NCBI GenBank assembly: GCA_035771175.1
Contig: CM069606.1
Location: 32,298,316 to 32,362,315, forward strand
DNA from: Paratinospora sagittata
Taxonomy: Eukaryota; Streptophyta; Magnoliopsida; Ranunculales; Menispermaceae
Reading direction: 5' to 3'
DNA: 64,000 nt
The notes under the pieces are model-generated. The model searched no databases and was not told the DNA's origin. It was given only the letters and a program-made list of their open reading frames with translations. Positions 12,801-23,600 of this stretch are shown one piece after another. The position numbers were made by a program, and so were the translations under genes. Every line of letters begins with the position of its first letter. Position 1 is the stretch's first letter.

Positions 12801-13554
12801 TGTTAGGATTCGCCTAGGCATGGTGCTTGCCTTGGTGGGCGAATCCTATGGTTCATACAATTCTAGGAATCCTAATAGATACGGGTAAGAAATCAGTCGG
12901 GCATGGGTTTCGCGCACACCTGACCCTTGTACTGATTCTTACTCAAGAGGTGTTTAGGTTGCATATGCATGTTTATAAATGGTATGCATTGTCTTGTTTA
13001 TGACATGATACATTAAATTGGCATGAATGTAATCTTGCTTACTCTCATGATTATTTAAATGGTTTTAATGATCTTTTAATGTTTTAATTAAATGCATATA
13101 TATGTTGCCACTTGTATAGAACATTCACTGAGCTTGTCGTAGCTCACCCTCACTCTTATCCTTTCAAGTTCGGATAAGAAAGAAAAGGGAAAAGCTTAGC
13201 TGCGGAGTGTTTTCCCGTACACTTTTTGATATAGGTGTTTAGTGCTTTTGTATTTTGTTAAATATGTACTAAATAACACCTATAGTATGCATTTAATACT
13301 TAGATGACTTTGTAATTCATGATTAAGTATTATTTTGTACTTTTGATCATTATGGACTTAAAAAAAAAAAGAAAAAAATTTATGGCTACATTTTGAGAAT
13401 GTAATATTATTTGATTATGTCCATATGTGTTATTGTTATATATTTAGAGATTATGATGTGTATTAGAAGGCTTATCAAGATGCCGTGTATGTCGTGAGAG
13501 AATATACACGGGGTTTCGTGCCGATTATGACGTCACGTATCGTAGGTCGTGACA
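9880..13554 (+). mobile_element. Degraded gypsy (Tekay-type) LTR, 5' end unclear
   Basis: This shares blocks with the other chromovirus-type LTRs here: CTTGATCGGAGTTG (10112) and CTTGCGCAGTTTTGATCA (near 10170) recur in the solo LTR at 46053. The GTAGCTCACCCTCACTC block at about 13138 and the closing GACGTCACGTATCG.AGGTCGTGACA (ending 13554) match the LTR at 37924-43099 in reverse. The 5' terminus is truncated or too diverged to place; similarity starts near 9880-9930. A foldback element occupies 11152-12087, leaving about 2.7 kb of LTR. No internal coding region adjoins it. Confidence 0.65.
11152..12087. mobile_element. 936-bp foldback element with perfect 10-bp TSD
   Basis: Flanks 11142-11151 and 12088-12097 are both GTTGATTGAT. 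The ends are inverted: GGGCTTTTGACATGATTACC on the left and the same word reverse-complemented on the right. The inverted arms run about 350 bp (11152-11505 against 11620-12087) around a ~110-bp centre. The palindrome GCGTCTTTTCAAAAGACGC occurs at 11305-11323, 11809-11827 and 11920-11938, with one variant at 11867-11885. The long inverted ends and 10-bp TSD fit a MULE-type foldback. It carries no transposase; the two ORFs starting MPYNTQSYISFF are the two arms read in opposite directions. Confidence 0.85.
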
Positions 13555-14560
13555 TCTCTTATGCCCCTCGCCGTTGTGCTCGCCTTTTTGATCCTACTGA
13601 GGGGTCCCAGCTTCTTCTGGCCCTAGTGTCAGAATCCTCTAACCTTATGTCAGCATTCAAAAAAAAAATTACAAAAAAGTTAAAAACACAAAAAAATTAT
13701 AATTACTATATTGGTAATTAAGTGTCATATTTGGTAGAAAATAAATTATTTCATAATAATTATCACTTACAAAATTTGGGTAATGAAAAATTATTCTATG
13801 TTAGTGATTATTAACAATTTTGATACAACAAAAATATTTCTATTATAGGTGATTTATCCTCTGCTCCTTGTAATCCTTTATTTATTTATTTTAACTTTTT
13901 ATTTTAGAGGCTTAACCACTATTTTTATTTAGATGTTATCAAACAACATAATTTTTCCAAACCTCTATTCTAATTATAATTTTAAGAAAAGTAAAGGTTA
14001 AAATTAGATGAGTTATTAAATGTAGCTAGTAATGATTAAATCATGAAGAAACTTGTTCTCAACCTTTAAATAAGGCTTTGCCTTAAAGCACATAAATCCT
14101 GAAAGGGTGTTGGGAAAGAAGATTGCAAATTTCTCGATTGAAGTTGTGCAGCAGGGTATAGAGGAATAGAGAAATTCTTTTTTGTTTCTTTTTTCTTTTT
14201 GGGGAAGGCTTTGTTTGCAAGATGTCAAAGACTAGATGTGAGAGTACTCTGAGATGGTGGCCCTAAATTCTTTGATCCTTGTACAATGGCCAACTTTGAT
14301 GGACCTTTCCAAGCTTGATTTTTCGTTTATCCCCCTTTGGTTCTCAATGTCTCGTTTGTTGTTACATTTTGACTCAAGAGGTCTTGAGTAGAATCTCCAA
14401 TGTTTTAATTACCCCTTGTTCCACTAATAGACCTACCAATAAATAAAGATCAAGGTTGGGATACGCAAGGGTATGCGTAGAAGTCAAAGTTGATGCAGTG
14501 GAAGTTATTTTGATCCTGGTAGAGGATGGAATATTCAGGCAACTTATTCATTTTGATTGG
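13555..14560. other. No gene seen
   Basis: AT-rich sequence between the degraded LTR and the Copia remnant. It may include the 5' region of the Copia element, but no LTR, primer-binding site or convincing coding stretch could be identified. Confidence 0.4.
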
Positions 14561-14599
14561 GTTCCTTCACATCGCACTTCTTGCAAAGTTTTTAGACAT

Positions 14600-15992
14600 A
14601 AGTAGTGTGTTCAAGGCTGAGCGAAGGATGAAAAGGTTGATTGGAGAGTGTACAGCCAAAATATTGAATCTTTCATGGACAAAGAAGCTCTTATGAGAAA
14701 ACAAAAAAATGGTGGATGCACTTGATGTTGTGTTGGAGAAGGTGCAGAGGGCGACTACAACAAAAGAAGCGTGAGACATTTTAGAAAAGTCTTACAATGG
14801 TGTAGAAAAATCCAGGAAAATACGTCTACAAATTTTGAGGTGTCAATTTGAGTTGCTACAGATAGAAGATTCAGAGTCCATAGAGACATATATTAACCGA
14901 ATACAAGTCTTGGTTAATCAAATAAAGAGTTATGATGAAAAGGTCGAAGAAGTCACGTAGTTGAAAAAATATTTCGATCTCTCACCATGAAGTTTGAGCA
15001 TATCGCAATTGCTATTGAAGAATCCAAGGATTTGTCCTCGTTGACAGTTGATGAATGACAGGATCATTACAGGCCCATGAGCAACAGTTTAATGAAGGAA
15101 GTATGGAGAAGCCTGCAGAAAAAACCTTGAAGACTGAAAGTTCTTTCAATACAGATAAAGTTCCTAGAGATTCGAAATCTAGTAGTAATCAAAATAGAGG
15201 GCGATCAAGCTATTGAGGTCGTGGTAGAAGTCGAAATATCCAACAAAATCACGGTCGGGGGTAATCCAACCGCAGTCCATGTAATGGATGTGGTCGTGGA
15301 CGCTGGAATGATAAATCAAAGATTCAATGCTATGTCTGCAACAAATTCGATAATTATGCAGCTGAGTGTTGGCATAAACAACCAACAAATTCTAGAAAAT
15401 AAGCATTATTCGCCCAAGAACATGATGATAATAATTCTTAGTCACTTTTGATGGCCGCTTTAGTTCAAGATAACAACAATATTTGGTATCTTGACACTAG
15501 GTGTATCAATCATATGTATGACACAAGAGAGTCAGTTGGGTTAGAAGTAAAGTTCACGAATGATAATATGATTTCAGTTATGGGAAAAGGCCATATCTTG
15601 ATTAAATTGACGAATGGTGATCATCAATACGTCTATGATGTCTTTTATGTCCCAAAGATGATGAATAATCCATTTAGTCTTGGGCAATTGCTTGAGAAAG
15701 GTTACCATAGGCAGATGAAAGGTAACCATGTTCAACAGTGACTGTATGATCATTCTTAAATCTCCCTTAAAAAATCTTTTATTCAAGATTAAGATTAAGA
15801 ATGATACTTACCCATGTTTTCGAACTATTATTACTAATGAGTCATGGTTGTACGTGGCACTTGATATTTGAAGCTTCGAGTGGATACAAACCAAATGTTA
15901 CACACTTACGAGTTTTTGGATATGTTGCATATGTGCATGTCCCTGATAAAACTAGAAGAAAGTCGGATGACAAAGGTGTGAAAGCTGGATGA
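14600..15992 (+). pseudogene. Decayed Copia retrotransposon (gag, zinc knuckle, protease, integrase tail)
   Basis: Plus-strand frames, broken by several stops and frameshifts, show a Copia gag of the UBN2 type (LEKSYNG near 14785, then QILRCQFELLQIEDSESI near 14830-14880). A zinc knuckle follows near 15330-15375 (CYVCNKFDNYAAEC), in which the usual His is Asn. A protease start follows at about 15481 (WYLDTRC), where the catalytic D-T-G has become D-T-R. From about 15860 the reading jumps to the C-terminal part of an integrase (GYKPNVTHLRVFGYVAY). Everything between protease and late integrase, plus reverse transcriptase and RNase H, is missing. Function is excluded by the breaks. Confidence 0.8.
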
Positions 15993-16515
15993 CCAAGGTG
16001 TGAAAGCCGGATGGCCAAGTGCTCAAATATCAAGGGCCACGTATAACCATGACTCGGTAGTAATAATAGTTTGAAAACATGGATAAGTATCACTTTTAAT
16101 CTCAATCTTAAATAAACGGTTTTTTAAGGGAAATTTAAGAATGATCATACGGTCATCGTTGAGCATGGCTAAGTGGTTATCTTTCATCTACATATGGTAA
16201 CCTTTCTCAAGCAATTGCCAAAGACTAAGTAGATTACTCTTCATCTTTCGGGACATAAAAGACATCAGAGATGTACCGATGATCACCATTATTCAAATAA
16301 TTAGGATATAACCTTTTCCCATCACTGGAATCTTACTATCATTTGCAAACTTTAATTCTGGCCGAATTGACTTGTCCCAAGTCAACAAATAGCTCTTTTG
16401 CGCCACACATATGATTGGAACACCCAGTGTCAAGATACCAAATATTGTTGTTATCTTGGTTATCTTAAACTGAGGTTGTCATCAAAAGTGTTTGAGTATT
16501 ATTATCATCATGTTC
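15420..16515. repeat. Large inverted repeat built from Copia sequence
   Basis: The stretch 15420-15870 reappears in reverse complement at about 16020-16515. Matching landmarks are CATGATGATAAT (15421 and the end near 16512), TTGACACT in the protease region, and TGATCATTCTTAAAT.TCCCTTAAAAAA (15747 and near 16150). The roughly 150-bp loop holds the integrase fragment. The arms differ by scattered substitutions and indels. A transcript through this locus could fold into a hairpin of about 450 bp. Confidence 0.75.
16150..16515 (-). pseudogene. Copia protease-region fragment, reverse orientation
   Basis: This is the right arm of the inverted repeat. Read on the minus strand it has YLDTGC near 16430, retaining the catalytic D-T-G that is lost in the left arm. 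It then continues through the protease-proximal sequence and ends at about 16150. It is a short, non-functional segment with no gag, integrase or reverse transcriptase. Confidence 0.7.
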
Positions 16516-16960
16516 TTTTTCTTTTTTTCTCTCTTATGATGCAGTAATATGGTGTACTCTCACGTCAGTTTGAATATATTTTTGGGTATGTATTAAGGGT
16601 CATTTTAGCACTCTTTACTTGGTATAGCTTTTGCAAAATACTTTTAAAGTTTTTGGCAACATCTAGTTTTTGGCCAAACTGCCAATGAAAACACATGTAG
16701 TTTTATACTTTTCCGAAAAAACTAGGTGAGACCATATTTTCTAAAAAAATGTGCTTTCGCAAAAGCCGAGTAAGGCTATGTTGACATTTGAAGTGGACAT
16801 TCATATATAGAAACGTAGCAGTTGTATATTTTTGGATTGTCGTGAATCAAATGTATTAATGTATATTCTGAATGTACACTTTATAGAATAATGCTAGGTT
16901 GGCATTCAACGTGGACATCAATAGAAACAACAAATTAAAACGTGTACTTATTTGTCACTT

Positions 16961-17130
16961 CTTAAAACGAATTAGAATCGAACGCCATTATATAGCTTAC
17001 ATGTAGAAAAAGAGAAGTATCAGAGGAGATTCTGCACAAGAAGAAGAAGAAAAGCAAATGAGAGGGCCGATCGAGGATGGTAGTGCAGTTGTAAGCTCCT
17101 TCCATGGTTTAAAAAGCAGAAAACAAAGAA
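16961..17130 (-). pseudogene. Orphan copy of the SMT1 5' flank / leader
   Basis: Blocks in this stretch recur in the same order in the SMT1 upstream region. The 19-mer CTTAAAACGAATTAGAATC is at 16961-16979 and 27120-27138. AAAAGAGAAGTATCAG, ATGAGAG(G/C)GCCGA and ATGGTTTAAAAAGCAGA also occur in both. Between the blocks the two copies differ by substitutions and small indels. No SMT1 exon follows on the minus strand (below 16961), so only the promoter/leader portion was copied or has survived. Whether it drives any transcript is unknown. Confidence 0.7.
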
Positions 17131-17833
17131 GAGTACGTAATACACTACAGAATAAAACAAGAGTACTGCATGCATGTTTTCTTATAGATCAAGAAACTGA
17201 TCGAGCCAATCATAACTTGCTTCAATAATAATTAAGCCAATTCATTGGTAGAGGGTGTAAGAAAGGTAACATATCAAATAATTAATTGCTGCCTAGCCAG
17301 TTACAATCACTTGCTTCATAGTTTAGAGGGTAAGGGTGGAAGAGAGGTAGTAAGTGAGCAAATTAATCACAATAACTGGCTTTCACGTAGTTAAGAGGGT
17401 TAGGGTCTTATTACTAGAAAAGTGATTAAAGGCCAATCAATTTGGTGAGGTAACAAGAAGACACATTTCTTCTCTTTGGAGGTAGCTAGGCTTTGGACAT
17501 CATCACATAAGTGGGGTGGCTGTGTTTTAATTCTTTTTTTTTTAAGGAGTTGTGTTTTAATTTGATCAGGGAAAGCGCTTGTGTTATGATCATGTGTAGA
17601 GACACTCACACGCCATTCTGTGAGATGTTACGATATTCCTTTAACTCTATGATGTGCGTAAACTAATCTAGGGTACAATTCCTGGATTATCAAAAACATA
17701 AAAAGAAAAATGATTATGGAAAGGAAAAAGGACCTAAGTGTATTTGATAGTCAAAATGTCATTTGTTTTTTTTGAAAACAAAATGTCATATTATCGCATG
17801 AAAATTTTAAATAACATTACTAGTAATATAATA
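17131..17833. other. No gene seen
   Basis: AT-rich intergenic sequence with a duplicated local motif around CCAATCA and AGAGGGTAAG/AGAGGGTTAG. No supported coding region, RNA or element end was found. Confidence 0.4.
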
Positions 17834-17836
17834 TTA

Positions 17837-18955
17837 GGTTGTGTTTGGTACGCGAGAATCTTTAGATGAGAATGAAAATCAAATTCTTAGGAAAATAATT
17901 GATTGAGGATGTGAAGTTGAGAATGTCATGATACTGTGTTTGATTACGCATGAGAATCTTACACAGTTTTTCTGTGAATATCACATAATTGTATTTGGTT
18001 CCACATCGGAATCATAGATAATTAAATAGTTTTTATTAATATATTAAATAATTACAATTTATTATTAAACATATTAAAAATAATTTTCAAATAATAAAGT
18101 ATTTTTTATTGAAATAATAAACTTAGTTTTTATTAAAAATAGTAAATTTGGTTTTTTATTAAAGATAATAAAACTAATTGTGATGAAAAAATAATTAAAT
18201 GAATATTTCATAAAAATATATAAAATATTATTATTAATATAAAGTTAGAATAAAAAATAATTTTCAAATAATCAAGTATTTTTTATTAAAATAATAAACT
18301 TTATTTTAATCAAAAAATAGTAAATTTGGTTTTTTATTAAAAATAATAATATTAGTTCTAAAAAATAATAAAATATTTCATAAAAGTTATTATTATCAAT
18401 ATAAGTTAGAATAAAAATAATTTCCAAATAATAAATAATTTTTATTAAAATAATAAACTTTATTTTAATTAAAAATAGTAAAATTGGTTTTTTATTAAAA
18501 ATAATAAAATTAGTTGTGATGAAAAAATAATAATAATATATATATATTTTAAATAATAAAATGAATATTTCATAAAAATATATAAATTATTAATATTAAT
18601 ATTAAGTTAATAAAATCAATAAATTTTATTAAAATATTATTTTTAATAAAAACATTATCATATTTCATTAAAATTATTAATATAGGTAAAATAAAGGAGG
18701 CAATTTTGTTTTTTTAGGTTGTTGTGAGTTTTTTTTTCTTTTTTTATGCTTTTATTAAAAAATAAAAATAAAAATTTTCTCACAGTAATCACTTTTTTTA
18801 AAAAGTGAATATCACATATCTAAATGAGAATCACTTTTTCATCATGGGTGGAGATTTTACTTTTTCGAGAATAACTTTCTCACTCTTAAAAAGTGCAAAT
18901 AGTTAAACAAGCATTCTCATTCTCATCCTCAAGATTACCCTATACCAAATGCCCC
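17837..18955. mobile_element. PIF/Harbinger-like MITE (copy 2)
   Basis: The left end (GGTTGTGTTTGGTACGCGAG after TTA at 17834-17836) and the AT-rich interior match copy 1 at 2000-3742. The right end reverse-complements to GGGGCATTTGGTATAGGGTA. The interior has the same repeated ATAATAAACTT...TTGGTTTTTTATTAAAAATAAT units. It lacks the palindromic insertion found in copy 1. The right-hand target site is not a clean TTA, so that boundary is uncertain by a few bases. Confidence 0.6.
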
Positions 18956-20642
18956 TTTGTTGTGTTTCATTGCACAAAAGAATCTTACAAGGTTCTTAGA
19001 TTTTTAATGATATTACTAATGATTAATAGAATATTATAAAAAAAAAATTAAAGTTAGGAAATATTAAATTATTAAAATTTATAAAGTAAATATGTGCAAT
19101 TGTAAAATAATAAGATATTAGGATTTTTATAATATATGTGTTTTAATGATCGTACTGTTAATATTATTAAATTATTTGATTATAGTACATTACTTTCCAT
19201 GTTAGTTATATAATTCTTGTATTAAATTATTTAATAGTAAAATTTTAATATTATTGTTAATAAAAGTCTTATATAATAATAAAAAAATTGTATTAATAAG
19301 ATAATATTAAATTAGATACCAAAAAAATAAGAAATTATTAAATTATTTAATAAAATTGAAACTTTTAAGAAGAATTTAATAATATTAAAAAACTGTCCAT
19401 GTAAATTATGTTGTTTTGATATATTAAATTATTTTAACAAGTAATCCTTTAGTAATGTTATAACTAAACTCAACTAAGCCCTTTTCCTTGTACACAAGGT
19501 CGATAACAAAAACCAGAATAAAAGATACTAGAGGCATTATAATTCATGTTCTGTATCTTTATGGTTGCCAAAGATGATAAGATTTATGGAAAGGCTGCAG
19601 GTTCACGAGCTTCGAGATGTAGCATGAAATTTGTTTATTTTTAATTAAAAAATATTTTATGTACATTAAGTGTCAACACTATTTTTCAATACTGACACCC
19701 AACACCCTTAAATGTTTTGAAATACGCATATATTACATAACATCTCAACATTCAAAAAAAAAAATTAAGTGTCAGTGTCAAAAAAATAATATTAACAACT
19801 AACCTACATTTAGCACTATTTTTAATTTTTTTTATTAACTTCATCAAACCCATTTACTTTTTAAGAAGATACATAAGAGAAAGAAACTTAGATGGAAAAT
19901 TGTTACTTTACACCCAGCGCAACCTCTAAGAAAAATTAGTAGTTTGTTTTTCTTATAGACGACTATACTCCCCAATAAGTAGAAGATAAACCACTTATAT
20001 TATGAATAATTTGTTATCCTTCAAATTTACAATCAATCACTAATATAAAATAATTTATCATCACTCAAATCCAATAAATGATAATTAAAATAAAATAATT
20101 TTCATCCACCAAATAGACATATAATCACTAATATAACAAATAATTATTATAAAATAAATAATCTTATTGCTTGTAAAAAATATATTACTAATGAAAATAA
20201 AATATATTACCATAATATTTAAAAATTTAATCATTTGATATAACTATTCATATAATAAATAATTATTTTTAAGTTAAATTTAAATTATGATTTTTATGTA
20301 TATAAATATTGTATAATAAAAATAAATGCTGAAATCTCTCCACCGCATACAGATTGGAAAGAGAGCATAAAAAATTTTCATCCACCTGATCAGACTGTTT
20401 GGCCAAAGTTGAAACTCAAAACCTTGGGATTCTCTGTTAATAATATCACAAAGGATTACCCAAAGTGTGCACAATTATATCCATATGGCAGTTAATATAG
20501 TCCATAAAAGTGAAGTACAGAAATTTCCATTAAACAGAAGATTGCATATTCCTCAATTGCAAGAGAGATTTATACATTGATTGAAAGCTAATGAACATAC
20601 CTTGCAAATGGGTTAGAAAGCAGGGATGCAAAGTCTAAAACC
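18956..20642. other. AT-rich spacer including the SMT1 3' UTR
   Basis: No gene is supported. The SMT1 3' UTR must begin below 20643 on the minus strand, but no definite polyadenylation signal was identified. The stretch 19900-20280 has repeated AATAATTTAT.ATC and CACTAATATAA words typical of small AT-rich repeats. Confidence 0.4.
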
Positions 20643-23600
20643 TCATGAAGCTTCAGCTGCAGTGTTCAGCTCTTGAGCGCCAGAAAGGGGCTTTCTAGCC
20701 AAGAAGAAGTACATCGGTGTGAATATTTCCTTCCTGCAGATATATTCAAGCTATATATGGTCAGAGCTTGACAGAAATAGCAATTATTAGGGCACAAAGA
20801 ATATTTGTATTTCTTGTTTTCAAGTGGGGATGGGATAAATTGGGAATTGGAAATAGGAGAGATGTATGTGGTGGGCGATGATATCTTACTTTCCACCTTC
20901 AACAAGGCCCTCTGCCGCTTTCTCAAGAAAAGATTGAACCCTTTGACTTCCTTGAGGAGCAAGACCTATAAATTCCAATGCCTTGACCTACAAGTAATAA
21001 CAGAAATCAGTTACTGTTAAGCTCTTTCTCAGATAATCAAAAACCATGAAAATATTTCTCTGAATAGGAAGTCTAGTGAAGGAGATCATATATAGCAGAA
21101 TATGGGGAAGTCATACCATGTTTTTAGTGATGAATCGTCCCAGAGCAGTTAGCCTGAAGCTACTAAATGAGAAATGATCTTTATCCAGGGGCAAATACCA
21201 TGGGATAGGTGAATCTGTAGCAAGATCCTTCTCCCATACAACCTTTTCACAGAAAACCATAGTCAAAAGAAGAAAAAGAAAAAAAGAAACAAAGTTTCTT
21301 AAATCTAATTATCAACTTCAGACAAAGGTATAATAAAGGATAGTTACCTCAAAACCTGCAAGTTTCAGAGCTTCGAGACATTGGGTTGTCAACCTTATAT
21401 CTGGAAGGCCATCACCAAGTTCAATTTCTGCCTGTTGTAAAATTTAATTATTACACTCAATAGCAAATAAAAATGAGAATTGAATGAAGCCAGTGGCAAA
21501 TTTTAGTGTTCATAAAATAAATTACCTTTATTTTCTGGTGTTCTTGGTTCTCTGGATCAAATGAATCGGTCATGCACCACTCATATGCAGCAAAACATTG
21601 CCCAGGTTTTAATACCCTGTAAATATTTTTGTAACATCCAACCTGTTCCAACAACAATAGAAGAATAAGAAGAAAAAAAAATAAAAATTGGTTGAGCAAC
21701 AAAGAAAACAATCAAGAATTAGACCTCATATTGTTATAAAACAGTAAATTGAAATTCAAATGAATACGAAATGAGTTATAAGTACATAAAAACAGCCTAC
21801 CGCATCTGGTGCGTGACAGGTAGCTTCAATGGCATATACTGCATCAAAATAGTTATCAGGAAAGGGCATTTTCATGAAGTCAGCCTGCAAGATTATGAAT
21901 AAAAAGAATTAATTACTTGGAAAAACACATTCACACATTCACACACACACACATGTACAGCATATAAAGAAACAGGAAAACCCAGCAATCAAGAGAAAAG
22001 GATGCAGGGAAAACATTTTTTTTTAAAAGAAACTAACAAGTACTATATATATATATAAAGATAAGAGAGAAAATAATCTGTACAAAAACTTACAATCCTG
22101 ACCAAACCCCTAGACAGATACAAAATTGCCCCAGCCTCTAAGCCAATCCCCCAGAGCATAACCTTTTGATAACTTGTTATTTGTAACCCAAAATGAAGCT
22201 AAAAGGTGAGAATTCTCCCACACTTTAGCAGCCGAGTAAAACTCATCATGAAACACACGTTTGCTCCACTCCTTCCATAAGGACCACAAAACTTCCATAC
22301 ATACCACCTTCCAATGGTCTTTCCATGATGACTAAACACTGTTCATAAAGGGAAAAATATTTTCTTCGTCCTCCACAACCACATCATCGGTTATAACAGG
22401 GAAATGGAGCCACCATCTACTTCAAACCTCGTTAGCGAAAGGGCATCGCCAACATATGTGTCGCACTAACACTGACTCGTCTACAAAGGTAACACCAATA
22501 TGGAGATAAACACATATATGAGAACCTTTTTTGCAACCTATCCCTTGTGTCTATCTTCCCATGGGAAGCAACCTATCCCAAAAATTTAACCTTTGATGGC
22601 ACTTGAGCTTTCCTAATAAAGCTATGGTAAGAGAAAGTTTGGGAGACTTCTCATCTTTTAGCCTCTTTTTGGGTAGCGAATAGTAATTTATCAAAAAGTT
22701 ATGGGTTGGGTGATTGGCTTAGGGGTTGGGGCAACTTTGTATCTGAGTAGGGGTTATGCTCATGTCTTTCTTGGTCTTGTACAGTTAGTTTTTTTCTTAC
22801 ACTATATATGTTTAATACTTCTTAGTTTCTTTTAAAATAAATAAATAAAGCTATGGTACGAGAGAGGAGGAACATTAGGCTCATTGAGAATGGATGAACG
22901 GAAGGATTTGGTGGTGAATAACCCCCAAGGCATCCCATGGCCAAAAAACTCTATCGTTATCCCCGGACAGATGGCAACCCTCAAGCAAGCCTACTAAAGC
23001 AAAACATCGTCCTCGGGATGATCTTACCCAAATGAAAATCCCAAGACAAAGTGGATTCCCTCAGATTTCTCACAAAATCAATGAAAAGTTTGTTGTGGGA
23101 AGAAGAGCGACTATAAAGGTTAGGGAAAAGTGTTTGGAAGGTGTCACTCCCACACCATAAGTCCTCCTAGAAACGGATTGAATCCCCCTTTCCAAGTTTA
23201 AGCCTAACCAGGGGAGAAAAATTGGGATATACGGAGGATATGAATTTCCATGGGCTTCTAAAAGTGGCTCTATTGGCAATCCCAACATCCCTTTGGTTTT
23301 CCTTAAACCCATGCTTGCTAGGAATGACCTCCCCCCATAATTGATCCTTCTCCTGTGGAAACCGCCATAACCATTTGCCTACCAACGCCTTATTTCTGAG
23401 TGCTATATTTCCAATACCCAGTCCTCCTAGCTCAGTCTTCCTTTGAACAATGCTCCAAGCCACAAGGTAAGACCCGTGCATTTTATCATCATTCTCCCAT
23501 TAAAAGTCCCTCATTAATTTCTCTATCCGACCTGCCACCATCACTAGAATCCGAAAAACTGACAAGTAATAGGTTGGAAGAGCATCCAGTACAAACTTGA

